In this document: positions 14,311-22,486 of the stretch, one piece after another
How the letters are laid out: every line of letters starts with the position of its first letter
How positions within the stretch are numbered: the stretch's first letter is position 1
Origin: an uncultured Prosthecobacter sp.
GTDB taxonomy: Bacteria; Verrucomicrobiota; Verrucomicrobiia; Verrucomicrobiales; Verrucomicrobiaceae
Length of the DNA: 34,361 nt
Direction of reading: 5' to 3'
Assembly: GCA_947523045.1 (NCBI GenBank)
Contig: CANNUR010000004.1
Coordinates: 1-34,361 of the forward strand
Notes under the pieces: generated by a model
Seen by the model: only the letters and a program-made list of their open reading frames with translations
Told to the model about the DNA's origin: nothing
Databases searched by the model: none
Program-made: the position numbers and the translations under genes

Positions 14311-15848
14311 GGCTTCCTGGTGCGGGCCTGTTGCGGGGTCGGGACGGGAACGCGACATTGCACCACGGTGCCGCCGAACTCGTCCGGTTCAACCGAAAGC
14401 GTGCCGCCGAGCATGCGCGCGCGGTGGGTCATGGTGAGCAGGCCCATGCCAGTGCGCTTGCCGGTGACGTTGTCCGGAATGCCCTGGCCGTTGTCGCGGA
14501 TGGTCAGCACCACGTGCTGATCCTCCTCGGCGAGCTGGATTTCGATGCGCCCGGCCTGGCTGTGCTTGATGGCATTGGCCACCGCCTCCTGGGCGATACG
14601 GAACAGCTGGGTCGCCATCTTGTTGTCGGGCATGCTCACCGGCCGCTCGCAGCGGAACGGACAGCTGACGCGGAAGATGCGCTCGGTGCCCTGGGCCAGT
14701 TCCTTCAGGGCCTCCATCAGGCCGACCGAATCCAGCACCACGGGCATCAGGCCGCGCGACATCTCGCGGGCGCGCACATTCGCCTGGGTGACCAGGCGGA
14801 CGATCTCATCGAGGTTGGCGGCCTCGCGATTGCCGCTGCGCGCAAGCTGCTGATGGGCGACCTTCGCCAGGCAGCCGATGGCGGCGAGCTGCTGGCAGAG
14901 GTCGTCGTGAATGTCCTGGCCGATGCGATGCTGCTCCTCCTCGCTGATTTGCAGGATTTTCTCCTCGAGCTGCTTGCGCTCCGTGAGGTCGCGAATGATG
15001 CCGGTGAAGACCCGGCGGCCGTCCGGCAGGTGCGCCTCGCCGACCGACAGATCGATCGGAAAAATGGTGCCGTCCTTGCGCTGACCGACGACCTCGCGGC
15101 CGATGCCGATGATCTTCCTGGAACCCGTGCGCAGGTAGGCGCCGACGTAGCCGTCGTGGCGGGCGCGGTACGGTTGCGGCATGAGGATCTTGATGTTCTG
15201 GCCGACCAATTCCTCGCGCGTGTAGCCGAAGATGCGTTCGGTGGCGCTGTTGACGGTCTCGATGATCGACTGCTCGTTCATCGTGATGATGGCGTTGACC
15301 GCCGTCTCGAGCACTGCCCGGTTGCGCTTTTCCGAAGCCTCCAGGGCCGCGCGCGCGGCGCGCAACTCGGTGACATCGCGGCCAATGCAGAGGATGCCGG
15401 TGAGGTTGCCGGCCGCGTCCTTGAGGTCGGAATGAAACCAGTCCACCAGACGTGCAGGCCCGTCCTGGACAAGCAGCGGCTTGACGTGGCTCTCCTTGCG
15501 CTCGGTGCCGATGCCGCCGCGGCACATGCGCCGCGCCGCCTGCCAGTGCTCCTCGGGGATGAAGGTCTCCACCCAGTCGCGCCCGGCCACCTCCTCGGTG
15601 CGGCGCCCCGACAGCTGCTCCAGCCCCCGACTCATCCACTGGATGCGGCCCTCGACATCGAGGCCGATGACCAGCATGCCCGCGTGGTCCACGAGGCTCT
15701 GGATGAGGTCCGGGTCGGAGGTCGGCAGCATGGGGCAGGTGCCCTCAGCTAGCGCCTCCGAGCCCGCCTTGTCAAGATCACCGCCCCCCGCCCTTGGCGG
15801 CGGAACACCGCCGGCGGCGGCTTCGCGGAGCTGGTGGTCCGGCATCAT
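14307..15848 (-). CDS. PAS histidine kinase with FixL-like heme PAS and HisKA_3 core
   Basis: A 513-residue protein with no predicted membrane helix, so cytoplasmic. An N-terminal linker (1-45) is followed by a first PAS at about 46-165, a second PAS at about 172-292, the HisKA_3 dimerisation helix with the phospho-His at His314 (Q-H-R-I-G-Q-D-I-H-D-D-L) and a HATPase_c domain (N-A-I-K-H-S; D-N-G-Q-G-I-P; G-M-G-L-L-T-M). The second PAS keeps FixL's proximal heme ligand as His231 (R-A-R-H-D-G-Y) and distal Arg251 (I-I-G-I-G-R) with the same 20-residue spacing. Gas sensing, most likely oxygen, is therefore predicted. ATG at 15848 lies 4 bases after the stress protein's stop. It pairs with the downstream FixJ-like regulator. 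Confidence 0.9.
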   Translation of the reverse strand: MMPDHQLREAAAGGVPPPRAGGGDLDKAGSEALAEGTCPMLPTSDPDLIQSLVDHAGMLVIGLDVEGRIQWMSRGLEQLSGRRTEEVAGRDWVETFIPEEHWQAARRMCRGGIGTERKESHVKPLLVQDGPARLVDWFHSDLKDAAGNLTGILCIGRDVTELRAARAALEASEKRNRAVLETAVNAIITMNEQSIIETVNSATERIFGYTREELVGQNIKILMPQPYRARHDGYVGAYLRTGSRKIIGIGREVVGQRKDGTIFPIDLSVGEAHLPDGRRVFTGIIRDLTERKQLEEKILQISEEEQHRIGQDIHDDLCQQLAAIGCLAKVAHQQLARSGNREAANLDEIVRLVTQANVRAREMSRGLMPVVLDSVGLMEALKELAQGTERIFRVSCPFRCERPVSMPDNKMATQLFRIAQEAVANAIKHSQAGRIEIQLAEEDQHVVLTIRDNGQGIPDNVTGKRTGMGLLTMTHRARMLGGTLSVEPDEFGGTVVQCRVPVPTPQQARTRKP

Positions 15849-15852
15849 GGGC

Positions 15853-16761
15853 TCAGTCGTCGCCCTCCGGCAGGACGTTGGGTTTGACCGCCAGGATCGA
15901 GCAGGTCGCATGGGCGACGATCTTCTCCGCCGTCGTGCCGATGAGCAGCTCACGGAGGCCGGTCTTGCCGCGTGTGCCAAGCACCACCATGTCGGCGTGG
16001 GTCTCGGTGACATGATCGAGGATGGCCTCGCGGATGTTGACCCGTTCCTTGACCAGTCGGGTCACCGTCACGCCGGGCTCGGCGGCCTGCAGGGGTTCGA
16101 CAAACTTGTCGAGTTCCGCCTGCCACATCTGCAGGCCCTGCTCATCCATCGTCGAGGCGATCGGCGCGGCCAGGCCGCCGTAGTCGAGCGACATCGCCAG
16201 GGCCGACTGATACACGTGCAGGCAGTCGAGTGTGGCGCCATCCTGGGCGGCGATCCGCAGGGCGTGACTGACTGCGCGCGCCGAATTTTCCGAGAGATCG
16301 ACGCAGGCGACGAGGTGCTTGAACGGGCCCTGGGCATCCTCGCGCACCAGCAGCACGTCAACCGGCGCCTTGCGCACACAGCGCGCGGCGATGACACCGA
16401 CCCGGTGCGGTTCGTTGCGCGAACCGCGCGCGCCCATGACCAGCAGGTCGGCCTCGCGCACGCGGCAAGCCTCGGCCAGTTCATAAAAGGCGTTGCCGAT
16501 CCGCACCTCGACCTCGACGTGCGGAGTGCCGAGGTCGGAGTCGTCGACAAACTTGCGCAGGCGCGCCTCCCATTCAGCGCGGACGCTGGCCTGATCGGTG
16601 GACAACGCGCGCTTCAGCTCGCTGACCAGGAATTCGTCCATGACGTGCACGGCGGTGATCGCCGCGCCGGTGTGCCGGCCCAGGCGAACGGCCTCGCGCA
16701 GCGCGTTGCGGCAGGAGGGCGTGAAGTCGATGGCGGCGATGAGGCGTTGGTACGGTTTCAT
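15853..16761 (-). CDS. Tandem universal stress protein (two USP domains)
   Basis: A 302-residue protein with two Usp domains of about 145 residues. Each starts with a beta strand of the type L-I-A-A-I-D-F-T / L-V-A-C-V-D-L-S. The second domain ends in the classic ATP-binding motif G-T-R-G-K-T-G-L-R-E-L-L-I-G-T-T-A; the first has a degenerate version (G-A-R-G-S-R-N-E-P-H-R-V-G), so only one domain may bind nucleotide. ATG at 16761; the frame is open for 45 more codons upstream but these carry no conserved sequence. It is the first gene of a unit with the PAS kinase (4-base gap) and response regulator; Usp proteins are often part of hypoxia or stationary-phase regulons, which fits. Confidence 0.9.
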   Translation of the reverse strand: MKPYQRLIAAIDFTPSCRNALREAVRLGRHTGAAITAVHVMDEFLVSELKRALSTDQASVRAEWEARLRKFVDDSDLGTPHVEVEVRIGNAFYELAEACRVREADLLVMGARGSRNEPHRVGVIAARCVRKAPVDVLLVREDAQGPFKHLVACVDLSENSARAVSHALRIAAQDGATLDCLHVYQSALAMSLDYGGLAAPIASTMDEQGLQMWQAELDKFVEPLQAAEPGVTVTRLVKERVNIREAILDHVTETHADMVVLGTRGKTGLRELLIGTTAEKIVAHATCSILAVKPNVLPEGDD

Positions 16762-16876
16762 GACATGGTTTCGGTTGAGGATAAAACCCTGACTGCAAAA
16801 CCGCCCCGCGTCACTTGCTTTGTTCTGGGCCGGACTTGCGCCGCGAAAACCAGCACACCCGGCACGTATTGGCTTC

Positions 16877-18154
16877 ATGTCTCCCGCTCCCCGCACCAGC
16901 CGCCGCCGTTTTCTTCAGTCCGCCCTCCCCCTGATCCTGCCCGCCGCCACCCTCGGCCGCGCCGGCGCCACCGCCCCCAACAGCCGCGTGCGCCTGGCCT
17001 GCATCGGCCTCGGCGGCCAGGGCACCAGCAACCTGCGCGCCTTCCTGGCCGACGAACGCCTCCAGGTGGTCGCGCTCTGCGACGTCGACAGCAAGCACCT
17101 CGAACGCGCCGCCGCCCTCGCCAAACTCGGCAAGGGCGACCTCCACAACGACTTCCGCGAGGTGCTGGCACGTGCCGACGTCGACGCCGTCATGAACGCC
17201 ACACCCGACCACTGGCACGCCGGTGTCGCCGTCGCGGCGGCCCGGGCCGGCAAGGACCTGTATTCGGAAAAGCCGCTCGGCGGCAGCATCGCCGACGGCC
17301 GCGCCATCTGCCGGGCGGTCGCCGAACACCAGCGCATCCTGCAATGCGGCACCTGGCGTCGCTCCGGCCTGAAGGTGCGCATGGCCTGCGAGCGCGTACG
17401 CAACGGTTACATCGGCGAACTCAAGCACATCGAGATCGGCGTGCCCGGCGCCTTTGCCATCCGCGGCGGGTTCACCGGCCAGGAGGCGGCGGAACCGGTG
17501 CCGGCCCACTTTGATTATGATCGCTGGCTCGGCCCGTCCCCCGCCCGGCCCTACACCGCGGCGCGCTGCCACTTCAACTTCCGCTGGATCGACGAGTACG
17601 CGCCCGGTTACATCACCGACTGGGGCGCCCACTTCCTCGATGTCGCCCAGTGGGGTGCCGGCATGGACGACACCACGCCGGTCGAAGTCGAGGCACGCGA
17701 CGTCAAGCGCCGCGCCGGCAGCCTGTACGACGCCCCCGAGCAGTTCCACATCGAGTACCGCTACGCCAACGGCGTGCGCATCGTCATGACCAGTACCGAC
17801 GACAAAACGAAGTGGGGCACCCGCTTCGTCGGCAGCGAGGGCTGGATCTACACCGAGAGCGAGATTCTCAAGGCCAGCGACGACGCCATCCTGCGCGCCA
17901 AGCTCAAACCCGGCGACATCCGCCTGTACGAATCCAAGCACCACCACCGCAACTTCATCGACGCGGTGCTCAGCCGCGGACCGACTGCCGCCCCGGCCGA
18001 AGCCGCCCAGCGCGCCGCCACCACCTGCCAGCTCGGTGCCATCGCCGCCAGCCTCGGCAAGCCGCTGACCTTCGATCCGGTGACCGAGCGCTTCGCCGAC
18101 GAGACCGCCAACGCCCTGCTCGCCAAACCCGTGCGCGCCGGCTGGAGCCTCTGA
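16877..18154 (+). CDS. Tat-exported Gfo/Idh/MocA family oxidoreductase
   Basis: A 425-residue protein. The N-terminus carries a twin-arginine signal (S-R-R-R-F-L-Q at about residues 8-14) followed by a hydrophobic stretch, the usual Tat arrangement for this family in Planctomycetes and Verrucomicrobia, where the cofactor is loaded before export. The NAD-binding motif is G-L-G-G-Q-G (residues 44-49); A-T-P-D-H-W-H, S-E-K-P-L-G-G and T-D-W-G-A-H-F-L-D-V-A-Q-W are further family segments, with the EKP Lys expected in catalysis. Substrate is probably a sugar or sugar derivative. ATG at 16877 is chosen for the Tat signal. It is followed 10 bases later by an SGNH hydrolase. Confidence 0.92.
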   Translation: MSPAPRTSRRRFLQSALPLILPAATLGRAGATAPNSRVRLACIGLGGQGTSNLRAFLADERLQVVALCDVDSKHLERAAALAKLGKGDLHNDFREVLARADVDAVMNATPDHWHAGVAVAAARAGKDLYSEKPLGGSIADGRAICRAVAEHQRILQCGTWRRSGLKVRMACERVRNGYIGELKHIEIGVPGAFAIRGGFTGQEAAEPVPAHFDYDRWLGPSPARPYTAARCHFNFRWIDEYAPGYITDWGAHFLDVAQWGAGMDDTTPVEVEARDVKRRAGSLYDAPEQFHIEYRYANGVRIVMTSTDDKTKWGTRFVGSEGWIYTESEILKASDDAILRAKLKPGDIRLYESKHHHRNFIDAVLSRGPTAAPAEAAQRAATTCQLGAIAASLGKPLTFDPVTERFADETANALLAKPVRAGWSL

Positions 18155-18164
18155 GACCTCTGCC

Positions 18165-19301
18165 ATGATCCTGCGCTTCCTGCTCGCCTGCCTCCTTCTC
18201 ACCCCGGCCCTGCCGGCCGCCGAACCCCTGCGCCTGGCCCTGCCACCGGTCCTGCACGCGGTCGCCGGCCAGCCCTTCGAGGTCTACTTCGACAACCTGG
18301 TGCTCGCGGAGACCAGCGAGGCCCTGAGCTTTCGAGTCAGCTGCCCGCTCGGCAGCGCCGACGCCCGCCGCTGGCGCGTGCTGCCGGAAGCCGGCCAGGC
18401 CGGCGAACATGCCTTCCAGGTCGAGGTGAGCGACCCGCGCGACGGCCGACGTGAGACCGCTCAAGCCGTGCTGCGGGTGGCACCCGCCACGGCCGGCGCG
18501 GATCGCGCCCTGCGACTGCTCATCGTTGGCGACAGCCTGACGAACGCCAGCCATTACCCGAACGAAATCGCCCGCCTGCTCGCCCAGCCCGGCAACCCGC
18601 GCACGACCCTGCTAGGCACCCACCGGCCCGCCAGTGCCGCGGCCGGGGTTGCCCACGAGGGCTATGGCGGCTGGACCTGGAAAAGCTTCCTGCAGAAGTG
18701 GGATGCCGAACCGGCAACCGCCACCGCCGGACCCGTGCGCCGCGCGCGCAGCCCGTTCCTCTACGCAGGAACCGACGGCCAGCCGGCGCTCGATGTTGCG
18801 CGTTATTTCCGCGATCAAGGCGGCGCGCCGGACGCGGCGCTATTCCTGCTCGGCATCAACGATTGTTTCAGTGCCGACCCCAATCAGCCCGAAGCCATCG
18901 ATGCCCGCATCACCGAGGTGCTCGGCCATGCCGACCAGCTGCTCGCCGCCTTCCGCGCCGCCGCGCCCAAGGCCGCCCTCGCGGTCGGCCTGACCACGCC
19001 GCCCAACGCCCGCGAATCGGGCTTTGAGGCGAACTACAAGGGCCGTTACAAGCGCTGGGGGTGGAAACGCATCCAGCACCGGCTGGTCGAACGCATGATT
19101 GCCCACTTCGGGGGTCGTGAGCAGGAGGGCCTGCACCTGGTGGCCACCGAGCTCGTGCTCGATCCGGTCGACGGTTATCCTGTCGACAACGGTGTCCACC
19201 CCAACCCCGCCGGCTACGCCCAGATCGGCGCCGGCTTCCATGGCTGGCTCAAGATTTGGCTTGCCGACGGCGCGCCCGGTCCGGCCGCGACCGGCCGCTG
19301 A
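18165..19301 (+). CDS. Secreted SGNH/GDSL hydrolase with N-terminal beta domain
   Basis: A 378-residue protein. Signal peptide at 1-19 (L-L-L-T-P-A-L-P-A-A), then a small beta-sandwich-type domain at about 20-110. The SGNH hydrolase domain starts with I-V-G-D-S-L-T (nucleophile Ser124), has G-I-N-D in block III with the oxyanion Asn, and ends with D-N-G-V-H-P-N carrying the catalytic Asp and His. Esterases of this type remove acetyl groups from polysaccharides or glycans. It starts 10 bases after the oxidoreductase stop, so the two are likely co-transcribed and may serve one carbohydrate. The exact substrate is not deducible. Confidence 0.86.
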   Translation: MILRFLLACLLLTPALPAAEPLRLALPPVLHAVAGQPFEVYFDNLVLAETSEALSFRVSCPLGSADARRWRVLPEAGQAGEHAFQVEVSDPRDGRRETAQAVLRVAPATAGADRALRLLIVGDSLTNASHYPNEIARLLAQPGNPRTTLLGTHRPASAAAGVAHEGYGGWTWKSFLQKWDAEPATATAGPVRRARSPFLYAGTDGQPALDVARYFRDQGGAPDAALFLLGINDCFSADPNQPEAIDARITEVLGHADQLLAAFRAAAPKAALAVGLTTPPNARESGFEANYKGRYKRWGWKRIQHRLVERMIAHFGGREQEGLHLVATELVLDPVDGYPVDNGVHPNPAGYAQIGAGFHGWLKIWLADGAPGPAATGR

Positions 19302-19370
19302 GCCGGGAACACCTTGACGCCCCTGCCCCGTGGCCGCATCTTGTATACCCGGCGGCCGCCGGCCCACCGC

Positions 19371-21404
19371 ATGATGCAGCACGTGTCCCCCCGCACCCGG
19401 CAATGGTTCCGCCTCGGCGCCTGGCTCGCCCTCCTGGCCCAGGCCGCGCCGGCTCAGGACGCGCCGCGCGCCGAGCCCTTGCAGACCGCCGCCGCCAGCG
19501 AGCCGGCCAAAAGCCGCGACCTCGCCGCCTCCGTACGCACCCAGAAGGAGGCGCGCACCCTGCGCCTGGGCATTCCGGCACCGCGCGGCCTCATCGTCGA
19601 CCGCAACGGCATCGCCCTCGCCCAAAACCGCACGGTCAATTACCTGGCGCTCAACTTTCCCTTCATGGACAAGGCGACGCCGCAGGCCATCCTCGCCTAC
19701 GCCAAGGCGAAGATCGAGGCGGCCAACCGCCTGCTCGGCAAATCCTGGTCGCTGCCCGACGACCGCCTGCTCAGCCACTACGAGCACCGCCGCTGGCTGC
19801 CCCTGGTCTTCTCCATCGAGGAAGGACTCAACGTCGAGATCACCGAGGAGCAGCAGGCCAAGCTGCAGACACTGCTCGAAGACGGCTCGCTGCTGCTGCA
19901 GCCCGCCTACCTACGCCACTACCCGCACATCGACAGCGCCTGCCACATCATCGGCCACACCGGCCGCACCCGGCCGCTGCCGCAGGGGCCGATCGTCGAT
20001 GGCGACCCGCTGTTCGAGGAAATGGAGGGGCGCGAGGGCCTGGAAGTCACCTTTGACCACCATCTCAAGGGCCTGCCCGGCGAGATCAACCTGCTCTTTG
20101 ATCCCGATGGCAAGCTGCTGGCCGACGAGGTCCTGCGCCGGCCCATGCCCGGTCACACCGTCGTCACCACCCTCGACTTCAACCTGCAGAAGTACGCCGA
20201 GAACGCCCTCAAGAAGAACGCCCGCAACGGCGGCTCCATGGTCATCATGGATGTGCGCAATGGCGACATCCTCGCCATGGCCTCCAATCCGGGCTTCGAC
20301 CTCAACGAGTTCGTGCCCGGCATTCGTTCCGCGCGCCTGGAGGAACTCGTCAACGACCCGCGCATGCCGATGTTCGCCCGCTCCTTCCGCGGCGAATACC
20401 CGCCGGCCTCGACCTTCAAGATCGTCACCGCCCTCGGCGCCCTCGAAAGCGGCCAGGTCAACGCCGCCACCAGCTTCAACTGCACGATCTCGATGATGAT
20501 CGGCGACCGCGCCTTTCACAACTGGAACACCAAGAACGACGAGGGACCGATGAACGTCATCACCGCCCTCAAACGCTCCTGCAACACCTGGTTCTACGCC
20601 GCCGCCCTGCAGGCCGGCGCCGATCCGGTGACCAACATGGCCTTCCGCCTCGGCTTCGGCGAACGCACCGGCATCCCCCTCAAGGCCGAGGCGCGCGGCA
20701 ACGTCCCCAGCAGCGCCGATCACCGCATCCTCGGCGGCGAGCTCGCCAACATCGCCATCGGCCAGGGCGCCGTGACCGCCACCCCGCTGCAGGTCTGCCA
20801 GGCCATGTGCGCGCTTGGCGACGGCACCCGCATGTTCCAGCCGCGCCTGGTCAAGCAGGTGCAGTCGATCGGCGAACAGGTCGTCGATGCCACCGACGAG
20901 CGCCGCGTGCGCCGCGAACTTGAAATCACCCCTGAGCATCGCGAGGCGGTGATCAAGGGCATGGTCGCCGTCGTCTCCGGCCCGGGCGGCACCGGCCGCG
21001 CCGCCGCCATCGAACAGGCCCAGGTCGCCGGCAAAACCGGCACGGCCCAGTGGCGCGTCGCCAAGGACCAGCGCCTCGCCTGGTTCACCGGCTTCCTGCC
21101 CGCCAGCCAGCCCGTGCTGGCCTTTGCCGTCGTCTACGAGGGCCGCCCCGGCGAGAAGATCGGCGGTGGCGCCGTCGCCGCCCCCATCGTCAAGGAGGTG
21201 TTCAGCAACTTCTACGCCGGCGCCCCCACCGACGACCCGCTCGTCGCCGCCATGAAGGACGTGCCGCAGGCCCTCGCCGTCGACGAGGGCATCGTCGCCG
21301 CCGAGGCCGTGCCGGAAACCGCCGCCCCGCCGCCGCCCCCACCGCCCCAGGCCGAGCCGCGCGGCGTCGGTGGTTTCTTCAAACGCCTGTTCCGCCGCAA
21401 CTGA
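19371..21404 (+). CDS. Class B penicillin-binding protein (PBP2-type transpeptidase)
   Basis: A 677-residue transpeptidase. Conserved blocks of a PBP dimer domain (R-G-L-I-V-D-R-N-G) and a transpeptidase domain are present: S-T-F-K with active Ser347 and Lys350, S-C-N with Ser403, and K-T-G-T-A at 555-559. It forms peptide cross-links in peptidoglycan during elongation or division. The N-terminal hydrophobic stretch is short (about 14 residues) and ends A-Q-A-A-P-A-Q, more like a signal peptide than the usual anchor. The C-terminus has a P-P-P-P-P-P-P run and an amphipathic basic end (G-F-F-K-R-L-F-R-R-N). ATG at 19371 is used; an in-frame TTG lies 57 bases upstream. It cannot be placed as PBP2 or PBP3 with certainty. 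Confidence 0.9.
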   Translation: MMQHVSPRTRQWFRLGAWLALLAQAAPAQDAPRAEPLQTAAASEPAKSRDLAASVRTQKEARTLRLGIPAPRGLIVDRNGIALAQNRTVNYLALNFPFMDKATPQAILAYAKAKIEAANRLLGKSWSLPDDRLLSHYEHRRWLPLVFSIEEGLNVEITEEQQAKLQTLLEDGSLLLQPAYLRHYPHIDSACHIIGHTGRTRPLPQGPIVDGDPLFEEMEGREGLEVTFDHHLKGLPGEINLLFDPDGKLLADEVLRRPMPGHTVVTTLDFNLQKYAENALKKNARNGGSMVIMDVRNGDILAMASNPGFDLNEFVPGIRSARLEELVNDPRMPMFARSFRGEYPPASTFKIVTALGALESGQVNAATSFNCTISMMIGDRAFHNWNTKNDEGPMNVITALKRSCNTWFYAAALQAGADPVTNMAFRLGFGERTGIPLKAEARGNVPSSADHRILGGELANIAIGQGAVTATPLQVCQAMCALGDGTRMFQPRLVKQVQSIGEQVVDATDERRVRRELEITPEHREAVIKGMVAVVSGPGGTGRAAAIEQAQVAGKTGTAQWRVAKDQRLAWFTGFLPASQPVLAFAVVYEGRPGEKIGGGAVAAPIVKEVFSNFYAGAPTDDPLVAAMKDVPQALAVDEGIVAAEAVPETAAPPPPPPPQAEPRGVGGFFKRLFRRN

Positions 21405-21410
21405 CCCGCC

Positions 21411-21836
21411 ATGACCGTGCAACTGGCCACCCTGTGCGACTCGGCGTCGGACTACGCCGGCAAGCTCTGCCTGCTCGGCGCCTTCGACACCCTCTGCGCG
21501 CGTGAATACCCGGTCGTGCACCCGCACTGCGCCTTTGTCGTCCGGATGATTTTCGAACCCGCCGACGCCGGCCGTCATGTCTTTGTCGTCCGCTGCCTCG
21601 ATGCCGCCGGCAACGACACCCTGCCGCCACTGGAAGCCGCGGTCGATGTGGTTTTCCCGTCCACCTTCCTGCCCTTCGTCACGCGCAACATCGTGCTCAA
21701 CCTGCAGCGCCTGCGCATCGAACGCCACGGCCTGTACCGCTGGAACCTTGAGCACCGCGGCCGCACCCTCGTCAGCATCCCGCTGCGGGTGACCCTCTTC
21801 GACGACTCGCGCTCCGCCACCGGCCCCGCCGGCTGA
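21411..21836 (+). CDS. DUF6941-like protein
   Basis: A 141-residue protein that begins M-T-V-Q-L-A-T-L-C-D-S-A-S-D-Y and continues G-K-L-C-L-L-G-A-F-D-T-L, the pattern of the DUF6941 family as I recall it. No signal peptide and no membrane helix. It is a single compact beta-rich domain with F-V-V-R-M-I-F-E-P and F-V-V-R-C-L-D strands and a Trp/His-containing C-terminal third. Function unknown. It starts 6 bases after the PBP stop and is followed 20 bases later by an ACT-domain gene, so all three are probably one transcript. Family recognition is moderate. Confidence 0.68.
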   Translation: MTVQLATLCDSASDYAGKLCLLGAFDTLCAREYPVVHPHCAFVVRMIFEPADAGRHVFVVRCLDAAGNDTLPPLEAAVDVVFPSTFLPFVTRNIVLNLQRLRIERHGLYRWNLEHRGRTLVSIPLRVTLFDDSRSATGPAG

Positions 21837-21856
21837 AACCCGCCACGCCCACCGCC

Positions 21857-22327
21857 ATGGACCACCCGCACCTGCAGGAAACGAGCACCCCGAAAGGCAC
21901 GCCCATCCGCCAGCTCTCGGTGTTTCAGCCCAACCGCGTCGGCTCGCTGCTCGCCCTCGTCCGCCTGCTCCACGAACACGCCATCGAGGTGCTCGGCCTG
22001 TCCATGCAGGACACCACCGAGATGACCCTGGTGCGCCTCATCCTCAGCGATCCCGAGGGCGCCGCGATGCTCTTCATTGAAAAGGGCATCCCGCACACCG
22101 ACTGCGCCATCCTCGTCGTCGAACTGCGCGAGTCCGACCAGCGCCTCACCGAATGCCTGTCGACCCTGCTCGCCGCCGAACTCAACCTCGAATTCTGCTA
22201 CCCGCTGATGGTCCGCCCCGGCCTGCACCCGCTCTTTGCCCTGCACTGCGACGACACCGACATCGGCGTCGATGTCCTGCACCGAGCCGGCTTCAAGGTC
22301 CTCTGCCAGGGCGACCTCAGCCGGTGA
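21857..22327 (+). CDS. ACT domain regulatory protein
   Basis: A 156-residue protein made of two consecutive ACT-type beta-alpha-beta modules, at about 17-85 (I-R-Q-L-S-V-F-Q-P-N-R-V-G-S-L) and 88-150 (L-M-V-R-P-G-L-H-P-L-F-A). The first contains the ACT ligand loop N-R-V-G-S-L. ACT domains bind amino acids and control enzymes or transcription factors. No enzyme domain is attached, so it is a stand-alone sensor or a partner for another protein. No signal peptide. It lies in the PBP/DUF6941 unit, and a gap of 159 bases follows before the sulfatase gene. Confidence 0.82.
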   Translation: MDHPHLQETSTPKGTPIRQLSVFQPNRVGSLLALVRLLHEHAIEVLGLSMQDTTEMTLVRLILSDPEGAAMLFIEKGIPHTDCAILVVELRESDQRLTECLSTLLAAELNLEFCYPLMVRPGLHPLFALHCDDTDIGVDVLHRAGFKVLCQGDLSR

Positions 22328-22360
22328 GGGGCGGGAAGCCAGGGGCAGAGAGCCTGGAGC

Positions 22361-22445
22361 GCGGAGAGTGCCGAATGAGCTTCATCTGGTGCTCTGCTAC
22401 TCGGCATGGAGCGAGCAGCGGCCGAATCACCCCTCCACTCTCCGC
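22361..22445. repeat. Inverted repeat in the gap before the sulfatase gene
   Basis: GCGGAGAGTG (22361-22370) and its perfect reverse complement (22436-22445) enclose 65 bases in the 159-base gap between the ACT gene and the sulfatase start. The enclosed stretch has further partial complementarity (CTGCT...AGCAG). It is either a structured leader or a remnant of a small repeat element. Confidence 0.45.
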
Positions 22446-22486
22446 CCCCCTTGACAGACCGGCGCCCTGGCAACGTTGTCACGGCG

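Noticed and set aside
16762..16876. An FNR/FixK-type box (TTGAT-N4-ATCAA) ahead of the stress protein operon
   Set aside because: I searched the divergent gap because of the FixL-like kinase but found no convincing match.
19911..21755. A 614-codon minus-strand open frame opposite the PBP gene
   Set aside because: The plus-strand PBP has all catalytic motifs. The antisense product is Gly/Asp/His-rich without a domain.
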